Part shown: positions 14,419-22,872 of the stretch, piece after piece | How positions within the stretch are numbered: position 1 is the stretch's first letter | How the letters are laid out: each line of letters begins with the position of its first letter | Source: Bacteroidota bacterium | Lineage (GTDB): Bacteria > Bacteroidota > Bacteroidia > 2-12-FULL-35-15 | Length of the DNA: 47,428 nucleotides | Assembly (NCBI GenBank): GCA_021323165.1 | Contig: JAJTCJ010000004.1 | Span: 1 to 47,428, forward strand | Direction: 5' to 3' | The notes under the pieces: model-generated | Databases searched by the model: none | What the model saw: the letters and a program-made list of their open reading frames with translations, nothing else | What the model was told of the DNA's origin: nothing | Translations under genes and position numbers: made by a program

Positions 14419-15939
14419 ATGTCATCAGATGCAGTAGGTTTAGAAAGAATTTCCCGTGTTGTAGGTTATAAACTCACAAAGGGCAATTTCCAAACAGTAA
14501 CCCCTAACCTTCCACAGCGTATCCTTGTTTTATGTGAAGCGAACACGGCAAATCAAGCCACTTTAGATACAGATCCAACCCAATATACAAGCGCCCAAGA
14601 AGTTGGTGACGCTTATGGATATGGTTCACCGGCTTATTTAATTGCACGTATCCTGCACCCAAAACAGAGTGATGGCGTTGGTGGAATCCCTGTGATTTAC
14701 TCAGTCCAGGAAGCAGCTGTTGGAGCCACTGCAAAAGTTTTAACTGTTGTTCCATCAGGAACCGCTACAGGAAATGGTACACACTATGTGAAAGTAGCTG
14801 GCCGCGATGGTATGGATGGTGACTTCTATGCTATTAACATCTTGGAAGGTGATACTACTGCTGACATTACCGCGAAAATTACAGATGCTGTAAACAACAT
14901 CCTTGGTTCACCTGTGAGCGCAGTTGATTATGATTACGAAGCAGTTCTTACCAGTAAGTGGAAAGGCTTAACCGCAAATGACATTTCTGTTGAAATAGAT
15001 ACTGGTGATAACGCACTTGGTATAACGTATACAGTTAATAGCATTCAGTCTGGATCTGGCACTCCTTCAATTTCTGCAGCTCTTAATGCGATCGGAAATG
15101 AATGGGTTACTATTGTAGTGAACAGTTATGGAACTGTCTCTACAATCATGAGTGCTCTTGAAAATTTCAATGGTATTCCCGATCCAACAAATCCAACCGG
15201 TCGTTTCACAGGTATTGTGATGAAACCTTTTGTTGCAATTACCGGCTCAACAGCTGATGACCCAACATCGATTACTGATGCGCGCTTAAATAATGTTACC
15301 ATTGCTATCGCTCCGGCACCGGAGTCTGATGGATTGCCAATGGAAGCAGCCGCTAACATGACAGTGTTACAAGCTGTGAACGCACAGAATACTCCGCATC
15401 TTGATGTCATTGGTCGTGCATATCCTGACATGCCAACACCGACAGATATCGGTTCTATGGCTGACTATGATAACCGCGATGAGTTTGTGAAAAAAGGATG
15501 TTCAACTGTTGACCTTGTAGGTGGGCAGTATGTTGTTCAGGATTTCGTAACAACTTATCATAAGCTTGGAGAGAATCCACCTCAGTATCGCTATGTACGT
15601 AATCTATACAACATCGATTTGAATGTTCGCTATGGCTACTACCTACTTGAACAAACAAACGTGGTTGATCATGTGATTGCGTCTAATGATGATACGGTAT
15701 CAGCAACCAATGTGATTAAACCAAAACAGTGGATTGCAATACTGTCTCAGTATGCAGATGATCTTGCTAACAGGGCGATCATTGTACAGCCTGAGTTCAT
15801 GCAGGATTCTCTTGAAGTTGGAATTGGAACATCAAACCCTGACAGGTTGGAAACATTCTTCAGGTACAAGCGCAGCGGAGTGGCGAGGATTTCAAGTACG
15901 ACCGCAGAAGCCGGCTTTAATTTCGGAACATTAAACTAA
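14419..15939 (+). CDS. Contractile tail sheath protein (Mu gpL-like)
   Basis: 506 residues, typical sheath length. The start MSSDAVGLERISRVVGYKLT and following PNLPQRILVLCEAN match Mu gpL-type sheaths. Conserved blocks are YGYGSPAYLIARILHP at ~72-87, TGIVMKPFVAITGSTA near 265, and the C-terminal segment with YRYVRNLYNIDLNVRYGYY and GTSNPDRLETFFRYKRSG. Sheath subunits polymerise around the tube and contract at injection. First gene of the tail operon, under the late promoter described above. Confidence 0.93.
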   Translation: MSSDAVGLERISRVVGYKLTKGNFQTVTPNLPQRILVLCEANTANQATLDTDPTQYTSAQEVGDAYGYGSPAYLIARILHPKQSDGVGGIPVIYSVQEAAVGATAKVLTVVPSGTATGNGTHYVKVAGRDGMDGDFYAINILEGDTTADITAKITDAVNNILGSPVSAVDYDYEAVLTSKWKGLTANDISVEIDTGDNALGITYTVNSIQSGSGTPSISAALNAIGNEWVTIVVNSYGTVSTIMSALENFNGIPDPTNPTGRFTGIVMKPFVAITGSTADDPTSITDARLNNVTIAIAPAPESDGLPMEAAANMTVLQAVNAQNTPHLDVIGRAYPDMPTPTDIGSMADYDNRDEFVKKGCSTVDLVGGQYVVQDFVTTYHKLGENPPQYRYVRNLYNIDLNVRYGYYLLEQTNVVDHVIASNDDTVSATNVIKPKQWIAILSQYADDLANRAIIVQPEFMQDSLEVGIGTSNPDRLETFFRYKRSGVARISSTTAEAGFNFGTLN

Positions 15940-15953
15940 AAAAATTATAAAAC

Positions 15954-16364
15954 ATGCCAGTAGGTGGAGATATTACCGAGATAACCTGGAACCATCCAAC
16001 AAAAGGAAGTGGTGTCCTTAAACCTAAATCAAATGAGGATTCAACCTTTGATGAGGGTGGTATCCGAGGCAACGATGATGCTAACATGATCACAACCGGT
16101 GGTCAATCCATCAGACAATTAAATCGTGTTCGCTGGTCCTTTGAAGGCACCATGTCGTGGGATATGAACTCAGCTGATGAGGTGAAACAGATGCGTGATT
16201 TAGCAGGTGATCCTGTTGAGGCCACATTCACCATCTCTCACATTAATGGGACTGTGTGGAAAGGTACCGGCTCTCCTGTTGGAGATATCCAGGGGAATGC
16301 TAACACCGCTACATTCAATTTGAAAATTGCAGGCAGTAACGATCTTAAAAAAATTGTAGGATAA
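15954..16364 (+). CDS. Tail tube protein (Mu gpM-like)
   Basis: 136 residues. MPVGGDITEITWNHPTKGSG and the run GTMSWDMNSADEVKQMRDLA fit the small beta-sandwich tube proteins of myophages. The C-terminus TATFNLKIAGSNDL completes the sheet. It follows the sheath gene by 14 bases and precedes the frameshifted chaperone gene, the standard order in Mu- and P2-like phages. The tube is the DNA conduit. Confidence 0.85.
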   Translation: MPVGGDITEITWNHPTKGSGVLKPKSNEDSTFDEGGIRGNDDANMITTGGQSIRQLNRVRWSFEGTMSWDMNSADEVKQMRDLAGDPVEATFTISHINGTVWKGTGSPVGDIQGNANTATFNLKIAGSNDLKKIVG

Positions 16365-16365
16365 T

Positions 16366-16767
16366 ATGGGAGCAGTATCTAGAGATATCGCGGAAAAGGA
16401 AATTGCAGCTTGGTTGGATTTCAAAAACGTTAAGGAAAAACGCAGGGATGAAAAGAAGGAAGCCATCAATGAATTAACTGATGCTGTTGAGGAAGGTGCC
16501 TTTGTTATAGAGGCTGATTCAAAAGTAATAAAGTACAAACTTTTATTTCCAATAAAGGGTGATGTGAGCACAACTGAACTTTTATTTTCACCTCGAATCA
16601 GTGCAGCTCAAATTCAGGCAGCGATGTCTGGCGTTAAGTCAGATGATATCTACGGAATGATCACTGCTTATGGATCTGTTTTGACCGGCCAGCCTAAAAA
16701 TGTAATTAAAGCCCTCGATACTGAGGATTATAACATGGTAAAGAAGGTGGCAATTTTTTTTATGTAA
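16366..16767 (+). CDS. Tail assembly chaperone, zero-frame product
   Basis: 133 residues, located between tube and tape-measure genes where phages encode the tail assembly chaperone. It is helical and charged at the N-terminus and has ELLFSPRISAAQIQAAMSG in the middle. The frame ends VAIFFM-stop right after an eight-T run at 16754-16761. A -1 slip in this run leads into a second open frame (see next feature). Chaperones of this kind coat the tape measure during assembly. Confidence 0.8.
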   Translation: MGAVSRDIAEKEIAAWLDFKNVKEKRRDEKKEAINELTDAVEEGAFVIEADSKVIKYKLLFPIKGDVSTTELLFSPRISAAQIQAAMSGVKSDDIYGMITAYGSVLTGQPKNVIKALDTEDYNMVKKVAIFFM

Positions 16768-16925
16768 ATCAAACCAGTATCGACAACATGATTAAGAGTG
16801 TTGTCAGGGAATTTCATTGGCCGCCAGAAGTTATAGGCGGCTTTTTTATTGATGATCAAGACTACAAGGGGTTGGAGTATTGGTACGATGATGTGAGAGA
16901 GATAAACACCCCACCTAAAAAATAA
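16366..16925 (+). CDS. Tail assembly chaperone, -1 frameshift product
   Basis: Zero frame to the codon TTT at 16759-16761, then a -1 shift so the next codon is TAT at 16761. This gives a 186-residue fusion with a 54-residue extension: YVNQTSIDNM, IKSVVREFHWPPEVIGGFF, IDDQDYKGLEYWYDDVRE and INTPPKK. The extension resembles the E-prime part of P2 and the GT part of lambda-type chaperones. TTTTTTT in the correct phase (T TTT TTT) is a good slippery site. The fusion ends one base before the tape-measure start. Confidence 0.75.
16820..16847 (+). terminator. Terminator-like hairpin within the frameshift extension
   Basis: GCCGCC (16820-16825) pairs perfectly with GGCGGC (16836-16841) with loop AGAAGTTATA, followed by TTTTTT. 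It sits 58 bases after the slippery run, inside coding sequence of the fusion. Ribosomes making the fusion would cover it, while ribosomes stopping at 16767 would leave it free to form. It may lower transcription into the tape-measure gene. Confidence 0.45.
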
Positions 16926-16926
16926 A

Positions 16927-18867
16927 GTGGCTGCACAATTTGTCATACCAAGTATCTTCACAGCAGTAGATAAGTTAACTGCTCCGGTCAGAAAAATGAC
17001 CGCGAGCATGAACAACTTTATTGGTGTATCATCTTCAGGTATTGCAAGGCAGGAGCGCTGGTTTAAAAAACTCACACCAGCAGTATCCGAAACTCAGAAG
17101 CAATTATTGGGAATGGCAAGTGCTGCAGCTGTGGCAACTGCTGTTATTGGAGGTGCTACCTTCTCAGCCAAATCCATAATGGAATATGAGAAAGCAGTAG
17201 CCTCCTTCAGGACCATTGTTGGAGGAACGGATAAGGAGTTCGCTCCTTTCCAGCAAATGATCAACCAGGTGGCTAAGGATACAAAGAAATCTTCAATCGA
17301 TACCGCTGAGGCCTTTGAGAAAATTGCAGGATTGAATGCTGACTTTGCTAAAACTCCACAGGCAATTGGGTCCGTAACGAAAGCAGTGATCACTTTATCC
17401 AAAGCATCCGGTGATGAATTGGGACCATCAGCTGAAAGCCTAATTGGTATAATGAACCAATTCAATTTCGCGGCTGATCAGGCTGATCGTACCATTAATG
17501 TACTCGCAGCTGGTGCCAATGTCGGTGCCTCATCTATTGTTCAGACATCTGAAGCTTTCGTGAATTTCGGTTCAGTTGCTAAAGGCGCTAACATTACTCT
17601 TGAACAATCGGTAGGTTTAGTTCAAACACTGGGTAAGTTTTCAGTCTTCGGGGCAGAGGCCGGAACAAAACTAAGAGGATCTGTTCTTAAGCTTCAACAG
17701 GCTGGTGTCGGATATAAGTCTGGGCAGTTCCAGATCAATGATGCTTTGGAGGAAGCCCGGGCAAAAATTGACAAGCTAAAAACCGCGAAAGAAAAAGATG
17801 CTGCGATCTTAAAAATGTTCGGAGCCGAAAACATCGCTACTGGTAAGATTCTCTTAAGCAACATTGAGACCTTCAAAAAATTTACTGATAGCGTTACAGG
17901 TACAAGCGAAGCGCAGAAAGCCGCTGCAACCAGATCTGATACGTTGGAAGAAAAACTCAATGAGTTAAAGGCTGCGTGGATTAACATGTTAACCGGAAGC
18001 GATAAAGCAGCTGCAGGTATGGTAAAAGTAAAGAAAGCTCTTGCGTTTGTTACTGATAATCTTGATACAATAGTGTCAGTAGGTCTTGATGTTATTGTAG
18101 TTTTTACAGCATGGAAGGCATTAATTATAGGTAGCAAAGTTGCACTTACTGCTTGGAATATAGCAGCTGGTTTAGCAGCTAGCAGATCTGGGACTTTACT
18201 ATTTGCAATACAAGGAAACTCTGCAGCGATGCGTTCATACACAGCAGCAACCACAGCAAGTACTATTGCTCAGAGAGCACTCAATTTTGCCATGTCTATG
18301 AATCCTTTTGTTGCTACCGCTCTTGCTGTTGGAACTTTAGTAGCCAGCGTATATGCTTTAGTTAAAGGATTGGATGAGGTAGAAAAAAGAGTGCAGAAAG
18401 AAAAGCAAAATTCATTCAACAATGAGATCACAAGAGTAAACGAGTTATCCAAAAAATATCAAGAGCAAGGATTAAGCCGTGAACAGGCTGTCGCGCGCGC
18501 GGCCATGGCAGAGAAAAAACTATTTGAAAAGCGACTAGCTGATAACAATTTACTCATTGAACAGGAGAAAGCGAAGGGAGTTTTTGGAGCTGATAAAGAT
18601 AAGATTATGGAACTGGCCTCTAAAAACAGTGACATACAGGCTCGACTTGCTGCATTAAGTAATAGTGCAAAAACTGCTGACATGGCAAATCAGTTGGAGT
18701 ACACCCAAACAGGAAACAAAGAATTATTTAATCCGAAGTGGATGGATAATAAAGCGAAAGCTGAGATCACCGTTAACACTCCTCCAGGATCCGTTACCGA
18801 AGTTAAAGGAGATAAAAAACAGGTGAGTGTTATTCCTTCCACAGGAGGATCAACAATGCACAGATGA
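16927..18867 (+). CDS. Tape measure protein
   Basis: 646 residues from a GTG start directly after the frameshift product. Residues ~25-330 match the TP901-type tail tape measure pattern: EYEKAVASFRTIVGGTDKEF, SIDTAEAFEKIAGLNADFA, GDELGPSAESLIGIMNQFNF, ASSIVQTSEAFVNFGSVAKG and GAEAGTKLRGSVLKLQQAG. Hydrophobic segments lie at ~57-80 and between ~370 and ~470. The C-terminus is charged and helical with a short tail VSVIPSTGGSTMHR. It sets tail length and helps DNA enter the cell. The long minus-strand frames inside it are shadows. Confidence 0.92.
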   Translation: MAAQFVIPSIFTAVDKLTAPVRKMTASMNNFIGVSSSGIARQERWFKKLTPAVSETQKQLLGMASAAAVATAVIGGATFSAKSIMEYEKAVASFRTIVGGTDKEFAPFQQMINQVAKDTKKSSIDTAEAFEKIAGLNADFAKTPQAIGSVTKAVITLSKASGDELGPSAESLIGIMNQFNFAADQADRTINVLAAGANVGASSIVQTSEAFVNFGSVAKGANITLEQSVGLVQTLGKFSVFGAEAGTKLRGSVLKLQQAGVGYKSGQFQINDALEEARAKIDKLKTAKEKDAAILKMFGAENIATGKILLSNIETFKKFTDSVTGTSEAQKAAATRSDTLEEKLNELKAAWINMLTGSDKAAAGMVKVKKALAFVTDNLDTIVSVGLDVIVVFTAWKALIIGSKVALTAWNIAAGLAASRSGTLLFAIQGNSAAMRSYTAATTASTIAQRALNFAMSMNPFVATALAVGTLVASVYALVKGLDEVEKRVQKEKQNSFNNEITRVNELSKKYQEQGLSREQAVARAAMAEKKLFEKRLADNNLLIEQEKAKGVFGADKDKIMELASKNSDIQARLAALSNSAKTADMANQLEYTQTGNKELFNPKWMDNKAKAEITVNTPPGSVTEVKGDKKQVSVIPSTGGSTMHR

Positions 18868-19352
18868 GTTTCGATGTAGCTGTCATAGAAACCTTAAATG
18901 GTGGGGATGTTCAAATAAAGGGCAGTGATCTTGCTTTGGTATTTGGTTTAGAGAACATGATCTATTTGGCCATGTTCGGTGGTAACGTGGAACAATCCAC
19001 GGAAGCAGAGGTTCCCGTTCAGTCTTTTGATTGGTGGGGAAATCGCTTATTATTTCGTGATACACCATCTGCTCAATTCAATTCGGAAACCGAGCGAACG
19101 TTAAACAACACTCCACTTACCAGTGCCGGTCGTGTAACAATTGAGAATGCAATAAAAAAAGATCTTGAATTTCTTGAAGATTTTGGAGCAACTGTTGAGG
19201 TTAAGGTTTCCATTGTGGCAACTGATCGAATTAATGTAAGCATCCGCGTCGTCTTTGAGGCGAAGGGTGAGAAAATAATCATCATCAATTTTAAAAAGAA
19301 AGCAGACGGTGACTTCTTTATCGCAGACTTCAATAATGATTTTTACCTATGA
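18864..19352 (+). CDS. Baseplate protein, Mu gp46-like
   Basis: 162 residues. The gp46 pattern is present: DLALVFGLENMIYLAMFG near residue 22, SFDWWGNRLLFRD near 54, then NAIKKDLEFLEDFGATVEVK as the repeat helix and strand, and a C-terminal beta region. Mu gp46 is a wedge component next to gp47. It overlaps the end of the tape-measure gene by four bases and the next gene by four bases. Confidence 0.75.
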   Translation: MSFDVAVIETLNGGDVQIKGSDLALVFGLENMIYLAMFGGNVEQSTEAEVPVQSFDWWGNRLLFRDTPSAQFNSETERTLNNTPLTSAGRVTIENAIKKDLEFLEDFGATVEVKVSIVATDRINVSIRVVFEAKGEKIIIINFKKKADGDFFIADFNNDFYL

Positions 19353-20533
19353 TAACCATTCCAACACTTAACGATTTATACACCTCAATAAAAGCTGATC
19401 TGGAAGCGGAAATGGGAGTATCCATTTCTCTTATCGGTAAAGTATTTCTTAGGGCTACGGCCAGTGTTCAGGCTGCGAAATTAAAGCTCTATTATTTAGC
19501 CATTGCCAACTTACAGAAAAACATTTTTGTGGATACTGCAGAACCAGAGAGCATGGGTGGAACATTGGAAAGGTTTGGTCGCGTTAAGATTGGAAGAAAC
19601 CCGTTTGCTGCAGTTGCCGGTCAATATACATTAACTGTAACTGGAACACTGGGTGCAACTATACCTGGTCAGACCTTATTTAAAAGTGATGATACTTCTG
19701 CGAGCCCCGGCTATTTATTTATTCTTGACAGTTCTCACACTCTTGCAGGATCAACCGATACTATAACAGTCCGCGCCTTAACACCAGGTACTGATTCAAA
19801 ACTTGATGTGCTTAACACATTAAGTCCAACGGCACCTATAGCTTTAGTTAATAGCGGTCCTGCGAGTGTATATGTTTCAGCTATAGTGGTTCAACCTTTA
19901 GCAGCTGAGGACACTGAGGAATACCGAGAGGAGGTACTTAATTCCTACAGAATGGAACCTCAGGGAGGTGCTGCAACGGACTATAGGTTATGGTCACAAG
20001 ATGCTCAGGGTGTTGAGCAGGTATATCCCTATGCTAAAAGCGGCTCACCATGTGAGATTGATCTTTATGTTGAAGCCACGATTGCCGATTCTACTGATGG
20101 AAAAGGCACACCATCACAGTCAATTTTGGATGATGTTGAAGATGTTGTGGAGTTTAATCCGGATACGACTCTCGCATTAAATGAAAGAGGTCGCAGGCCT
20201 TTACAGGTTGTAGTAAACTTTCTTCCAATTACAGTTAAGGAAATTGGGATTACAATAACTGGATTTACTGGTGTTACAGCCGCTCAAAAAACATTACTTC
20301 TCTCAGCGTTCACAGCCGCAATATCTGAAATTAGGCCATTTGTGTCCGGAGCTGATATTCTTAGCGATAAGAATGATATTCTCGATACAAATAAGTTGAT
20401 CGGAATAATAGTGTCAGCTATTCCAGGTGCAGTTTTTACGACAGTATCTTTCACAGTTGATGGTGTGAGTAAATCCACCTTCACATTTACAGATGGTTAC
20501 ATTCCAAATTTAAATACGGTTACTTATGTCTAG
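19349..20533 (+). CDS. Baseplate J-like wedge protein (Mu gp47-like)
   Basis: 394 residues. The N-terminal DLYTSIKADLEAEMGVSI, IFVDTAEPESMGGTLERFGRV and the central AEDTEEYREEVLNSYRMEPQGGAATDYRLW followed by QGVEQVYPYAKSGSPCEIDL are hallmarks of the baseplate J family; PSQSILDDVEDVVEFNP is also typical. It forms the wedge arms of the baseplate that trigger sheath contraction. Confidence 0.92.
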   Translation: MITIPTLNDLYTSIKADLEAEMGVSISLIGKVFLRATASVQAAKLKLYYLAIANLQKNIFVDTAEPESMGGTLERFGRVKIGRNPFAAVAGQYTLTVTGTLGATIPGQTLFKSDDTSASPGYLFILDSSHTLAGSTDTITVRALTPGTDSKLDVLNTLSPTAPIALVNSGPASVYVSAIVVQPLAAEDTEEYREEVLNSYRMEPQGGAATDYRLWSQDAQGVEQVYPYAKSGSPCEIDLYVEATIADSTDGKGTPSQSILDDVEDVVEFNPDTTLALNERGRRPLQVVVNFLPITVKEIGITITGFTGVTAAQKTLLLSAFTAAISEIRPFVSGADILSDKNDILDTNKLIGIIVSAIPGAVFTTVSFTVDGVSKSTFTFTDGYIPNLNTVTYV

Positions 20534-21239
20534 TATTTCTGATAAAATATTAGCCCTCACAAAACAACTTTACCCAACAGGTAGAGCGTTTAAGATGCCA
20601 TTGAATGGATATCTCGAAGCCTTCCATCGTGGTTTAGCTGTGAGTGAGGCACAAGCTTATCAGGATGCACTTGCAATTCACAACAGCATACTTCCGGACA
20701 ATGCAAACTTTACAGCTGACGATGCTACAGATTGGGAACGCAGGCTCGGTATGGTGGATGGTTCTGCGAATACTTTATCCGTTCGAAAGCTGGCCATCCA
20801 AAGGAAGTTAAATTATCCTGGTAACACTCCGGAGAAAGGCCACTATTTACATCTTGAAGAGCAGCTGCAATCAGCCGGATTCAATGTATATGTGTATGAG
20901 AATAGGTTTCCACTTTACCCTACCGGATATTTCACGAAAACACCTGAGCAGGTAACTGGATTGAGCAACCTTAAATCTAAAGTTCAATATGGTCAGAAGA
21001 ATTACGGCCTGTTCAAATACGGTGGTTACTACGCAAACAAAATAGTAAACCACATCGAAGAGGAAAGAGATTATCACTTCGATCTTGGAGGTACCCTTAA
21101 GTGCACATTCTTTATTGGAGGAAATCCGATCGGGTCTTATGCTAACGTTCCAACCACTAGGAAGGATGAGTTTAGGCAACTGATTTTAAGAATAAAACAA
21201 GTTCAGGATGTAGGTTTTTTACTTATCAATTACACATAA
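20526..21239 (+). CDS. Baseplate/tail protein, Mu gp48-like (DUF2313)
   Basis: 237 residues. LTKQLYPTGRAFKMP near the start, ILPDNANFTADDATDWERRLGM (near 55-76) and YPGNTPEKGHYLHLEEQLQSAGF match the DUF2313 (YmfQ, Mu gp48) tail family, which links wedge and fibre. The last third is Tyr-rich and specific to this phage. It overlaps gp47 by eight bases and precedes a fibre gene, the normal Mu-type order. Confidence 0.8.
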   Translation: MSSISDKILALTKQLYPTGRAFKMPLNGYLEAFHRGLAVSEAQAYQDALAIHNSILPDNANFTADDATDWERRLGMVDGSANTLSVRKLAIQRKLNYPGNTPEKGHYLHLEEQLQSAGFNVYVYENRFPLYPTGYFTKTPEQVTGLSNLKSKVQYGQKNYGLFKYGGYYANKIVNHIEEERDYHFDLGGTLKCTFFIGGNPIGSYANVPTTRKDEFRQLILRIKQVQDVGFLLINYT

Positions 21240-21241
21240 TT

Positions 21242-22147
21242 ATGGCTATAGAATTAAAGACAAAGACAAACACTGATGGTCCAGACGGAGAATACCCGTA
21301 TGGAAACATTCGTGATGATGATGGATCAGGAAACGGTACACCTGTTGATCAGATAAACCATGCCGACTTCCATCAGTTTTTCGCGCGCATGTTTGATAAG
21401 AGTGGGCTCGTTTATAATGCATTACCTGATAATGCTTATGACGGTTTTCAATTTTATGAAGCGTTTGAGAAAATAACAAAGAGGTTTTTTAAAGTTAATG
21501 CTATTACAGCATCTACAACTTTAACGGCTACAATTTGGAACCAGCTTCACAAAATAAATGCGGGTGGAAATATTGTAATTGATATCCCTGCAGCATCCGC
21601 AAGTAGAGATGGTGACATCTTATCATTCAAAAATGAAACGAACTTCGAGGTTGCTTTAACCAGGCAAGGTTCAGATACTGTTGATGGTACGACATCTGTA
21701 ACTCTACTGAGGGCCGGTGATTCGTGTGATTTAGTACTGGATAAACCCAATACAAACTGGGTAGTAAAGAACAAACTCATTTCAAGTGAGGCGTGGATAG
21801 CGCCTGCTATGGCCAGTGGCTGGACTAATTCTGGAGTTACGAATCCAGTTGGATACTACAAAGACCAGTTTGGGAATGTAAGGTTGAAAGGCTTAATAAA
21901 GTATACTTCTGGGATATCCGGAACCAACATTACTATTTTCTCCTTACCAGCGGGGTATAGAATAGCATATGATTCCAAATTCCCAGTGTACTTTACAATT
22001 AACACAGGATCCATTACAAGCTTTGGTAACAATAACTTTTTCACAGTGCAAGTTACTCCAGCCGGAGCGGTAAATCTGTTATCGTATACCGGTTCTTTTG
22101 TCGATGTTGAAATTGATTTATCATCTATATCCTTCAGGAACTACTAA
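21242..22147 (+). CDS. Tail fibre protein 1
   Basis: 301 residues. The N-terminal ~75 residues (NHADFHQFFARMFDKSG) probably attach to the baseplate. The middle has alternating strands (TLTATIWNQLHKINAGGNI). The C-terminal domain begins ASGWTNSGVTNPVGYYKDQFGNVRLKGLIKY and contains TIFSLPAGYRI, the layout of phage fibre head domains in which GYRKD..G.V.L.G is followed by LPAGYRP. It directly follows gp48, so it is likely a receptor-binding fibre. No chaperone gene is seen next to it. Confidence 0.75.
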   Translation: MAIELKTKTNTDGPDGEYPYGNIRDDDGSGNGTPVDQINHADFHQFFARMFDKSGLVYNALPDNAYDGFQFYEAFEKITKRFFKVNAITASTTLTATIWNQLHKINAGGNIVIDIPAASASRDGDILSFKNETNFEVALTRQGSDTVDGTTSVTLLRAGDSCDLVLDKPNTNWVVKNKLISSEAWIAPAMASGWTNSGVTNPVGYYKDQFGNVRLKGLIKYTSGISGTNITIFSLPAGYRIAYDSKFPVYFTINTGSITSFGNNNFFTVQVTPAGAVNLLSYTGSFVDVEIDLSSISFRNY

Positions 22148-22872
22148 TGGTTCTCAATATAAATACAGACGCAGCCGTGCAGTATACGGTTAAGCTGGAA
22201 AAACTACACAAATCCGCTTTACCAAATGCTATCCGGAACACTTTGAATAGTGCAGCTTTCGATGTTAAGAAAAGTACTATGCCTCAAAGTGCAGATACTG
22301 TATTTGAGAAACGTCAGCCGAATTTCTTTAAGGCAAACAGCCGAGTTGATATGGCTAAAGGCTGGGATATGAACTCCATGAAATCAACAGTTGGATTTGT
22401 AGAGGGAGGATTGAAGGGTGGAAATAACTACGCAGTAAAGGATCTGGAAGAGCAGGAAGGTGGAGGTAGTATTGGACATAAAACCTTTATTCCGCTGAGG
22501 TTTGCTAGGCAAGGAAATAAATCGAACAAACCGGTGAGGGCAAATGCCAGGTTATCGGAGATAAAGAACATCACCCACGCGCGCGACGCGAAAGGCAAGA
22601 ATAAGATGGAGCGATTTGTGAAGTCAGCCATCCATGCTGGAAAGGGTGGGCACGTTCTTTCGAATGGTATTCTGTGGAAGATTAATTCAATTAAAAGATT
22701 GAAGAGTGGAAACACAGTGACAAATAAAACACCGCTGTATACGGTCCTTAAAAATCGATCGGTAAATGTTAGTGGTACAAAGTTTATGATGAAGGCTTCC
22801 TTAAAGTCAGCGGAGAAGCTTGAATATTATTACAGGATGGCTGCACAAAAAGAGATTTTAAGGTTAAAATGA
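22147..22872 (+). CDS. Hypothetical virion or tail-completion protein
   Basis: 241 residues, very basic. The start LEKLHKSALPNAIRNTLNSA followed by AFDVKKSTMPQSADTVFEKR recalls small tail-completion proteins (lambda Z / HK97 gp10 type), but the rest is not familiar. Lys and Asn are frequent in the C-terminal half, and no membrane helix is seen. It lies between a fibre gene and the gpN-like hub gene with one- and four-base overlaps, so it is a structural or assembly protein. Confidence 0.55.
   Translation: MVLNINTDAAVQYTVKLEKLHKSALPNAIRNTLNSAAFDVKKSTMPQSADTVFEKRQPNFFKANSRVDMAKGWDMNSMKSTVGFVEGGLKGGNNYAVKDLEEQEGGGSIGHKTFIPLRFARQGNKSNKPVRANARLSEIKNITHARDAKGKNKMERFVKSAIHAGKGGHVLSNGILWKINSIKRLKSGNTVTNKTPLYTVLKNRSVNVSGTKFMMKASLKSAEKLEYYYRMAAQKEILRLK

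Noticed and set aside
17694..18254. 186-residue minus-strand frame within the tape-measure gene
   Set aside because: Shadow of a strongly supported tape-measure protein; its composition (Ala/Ser/Phe/Leu) reflects reverse reading and there is no promoter or start context.
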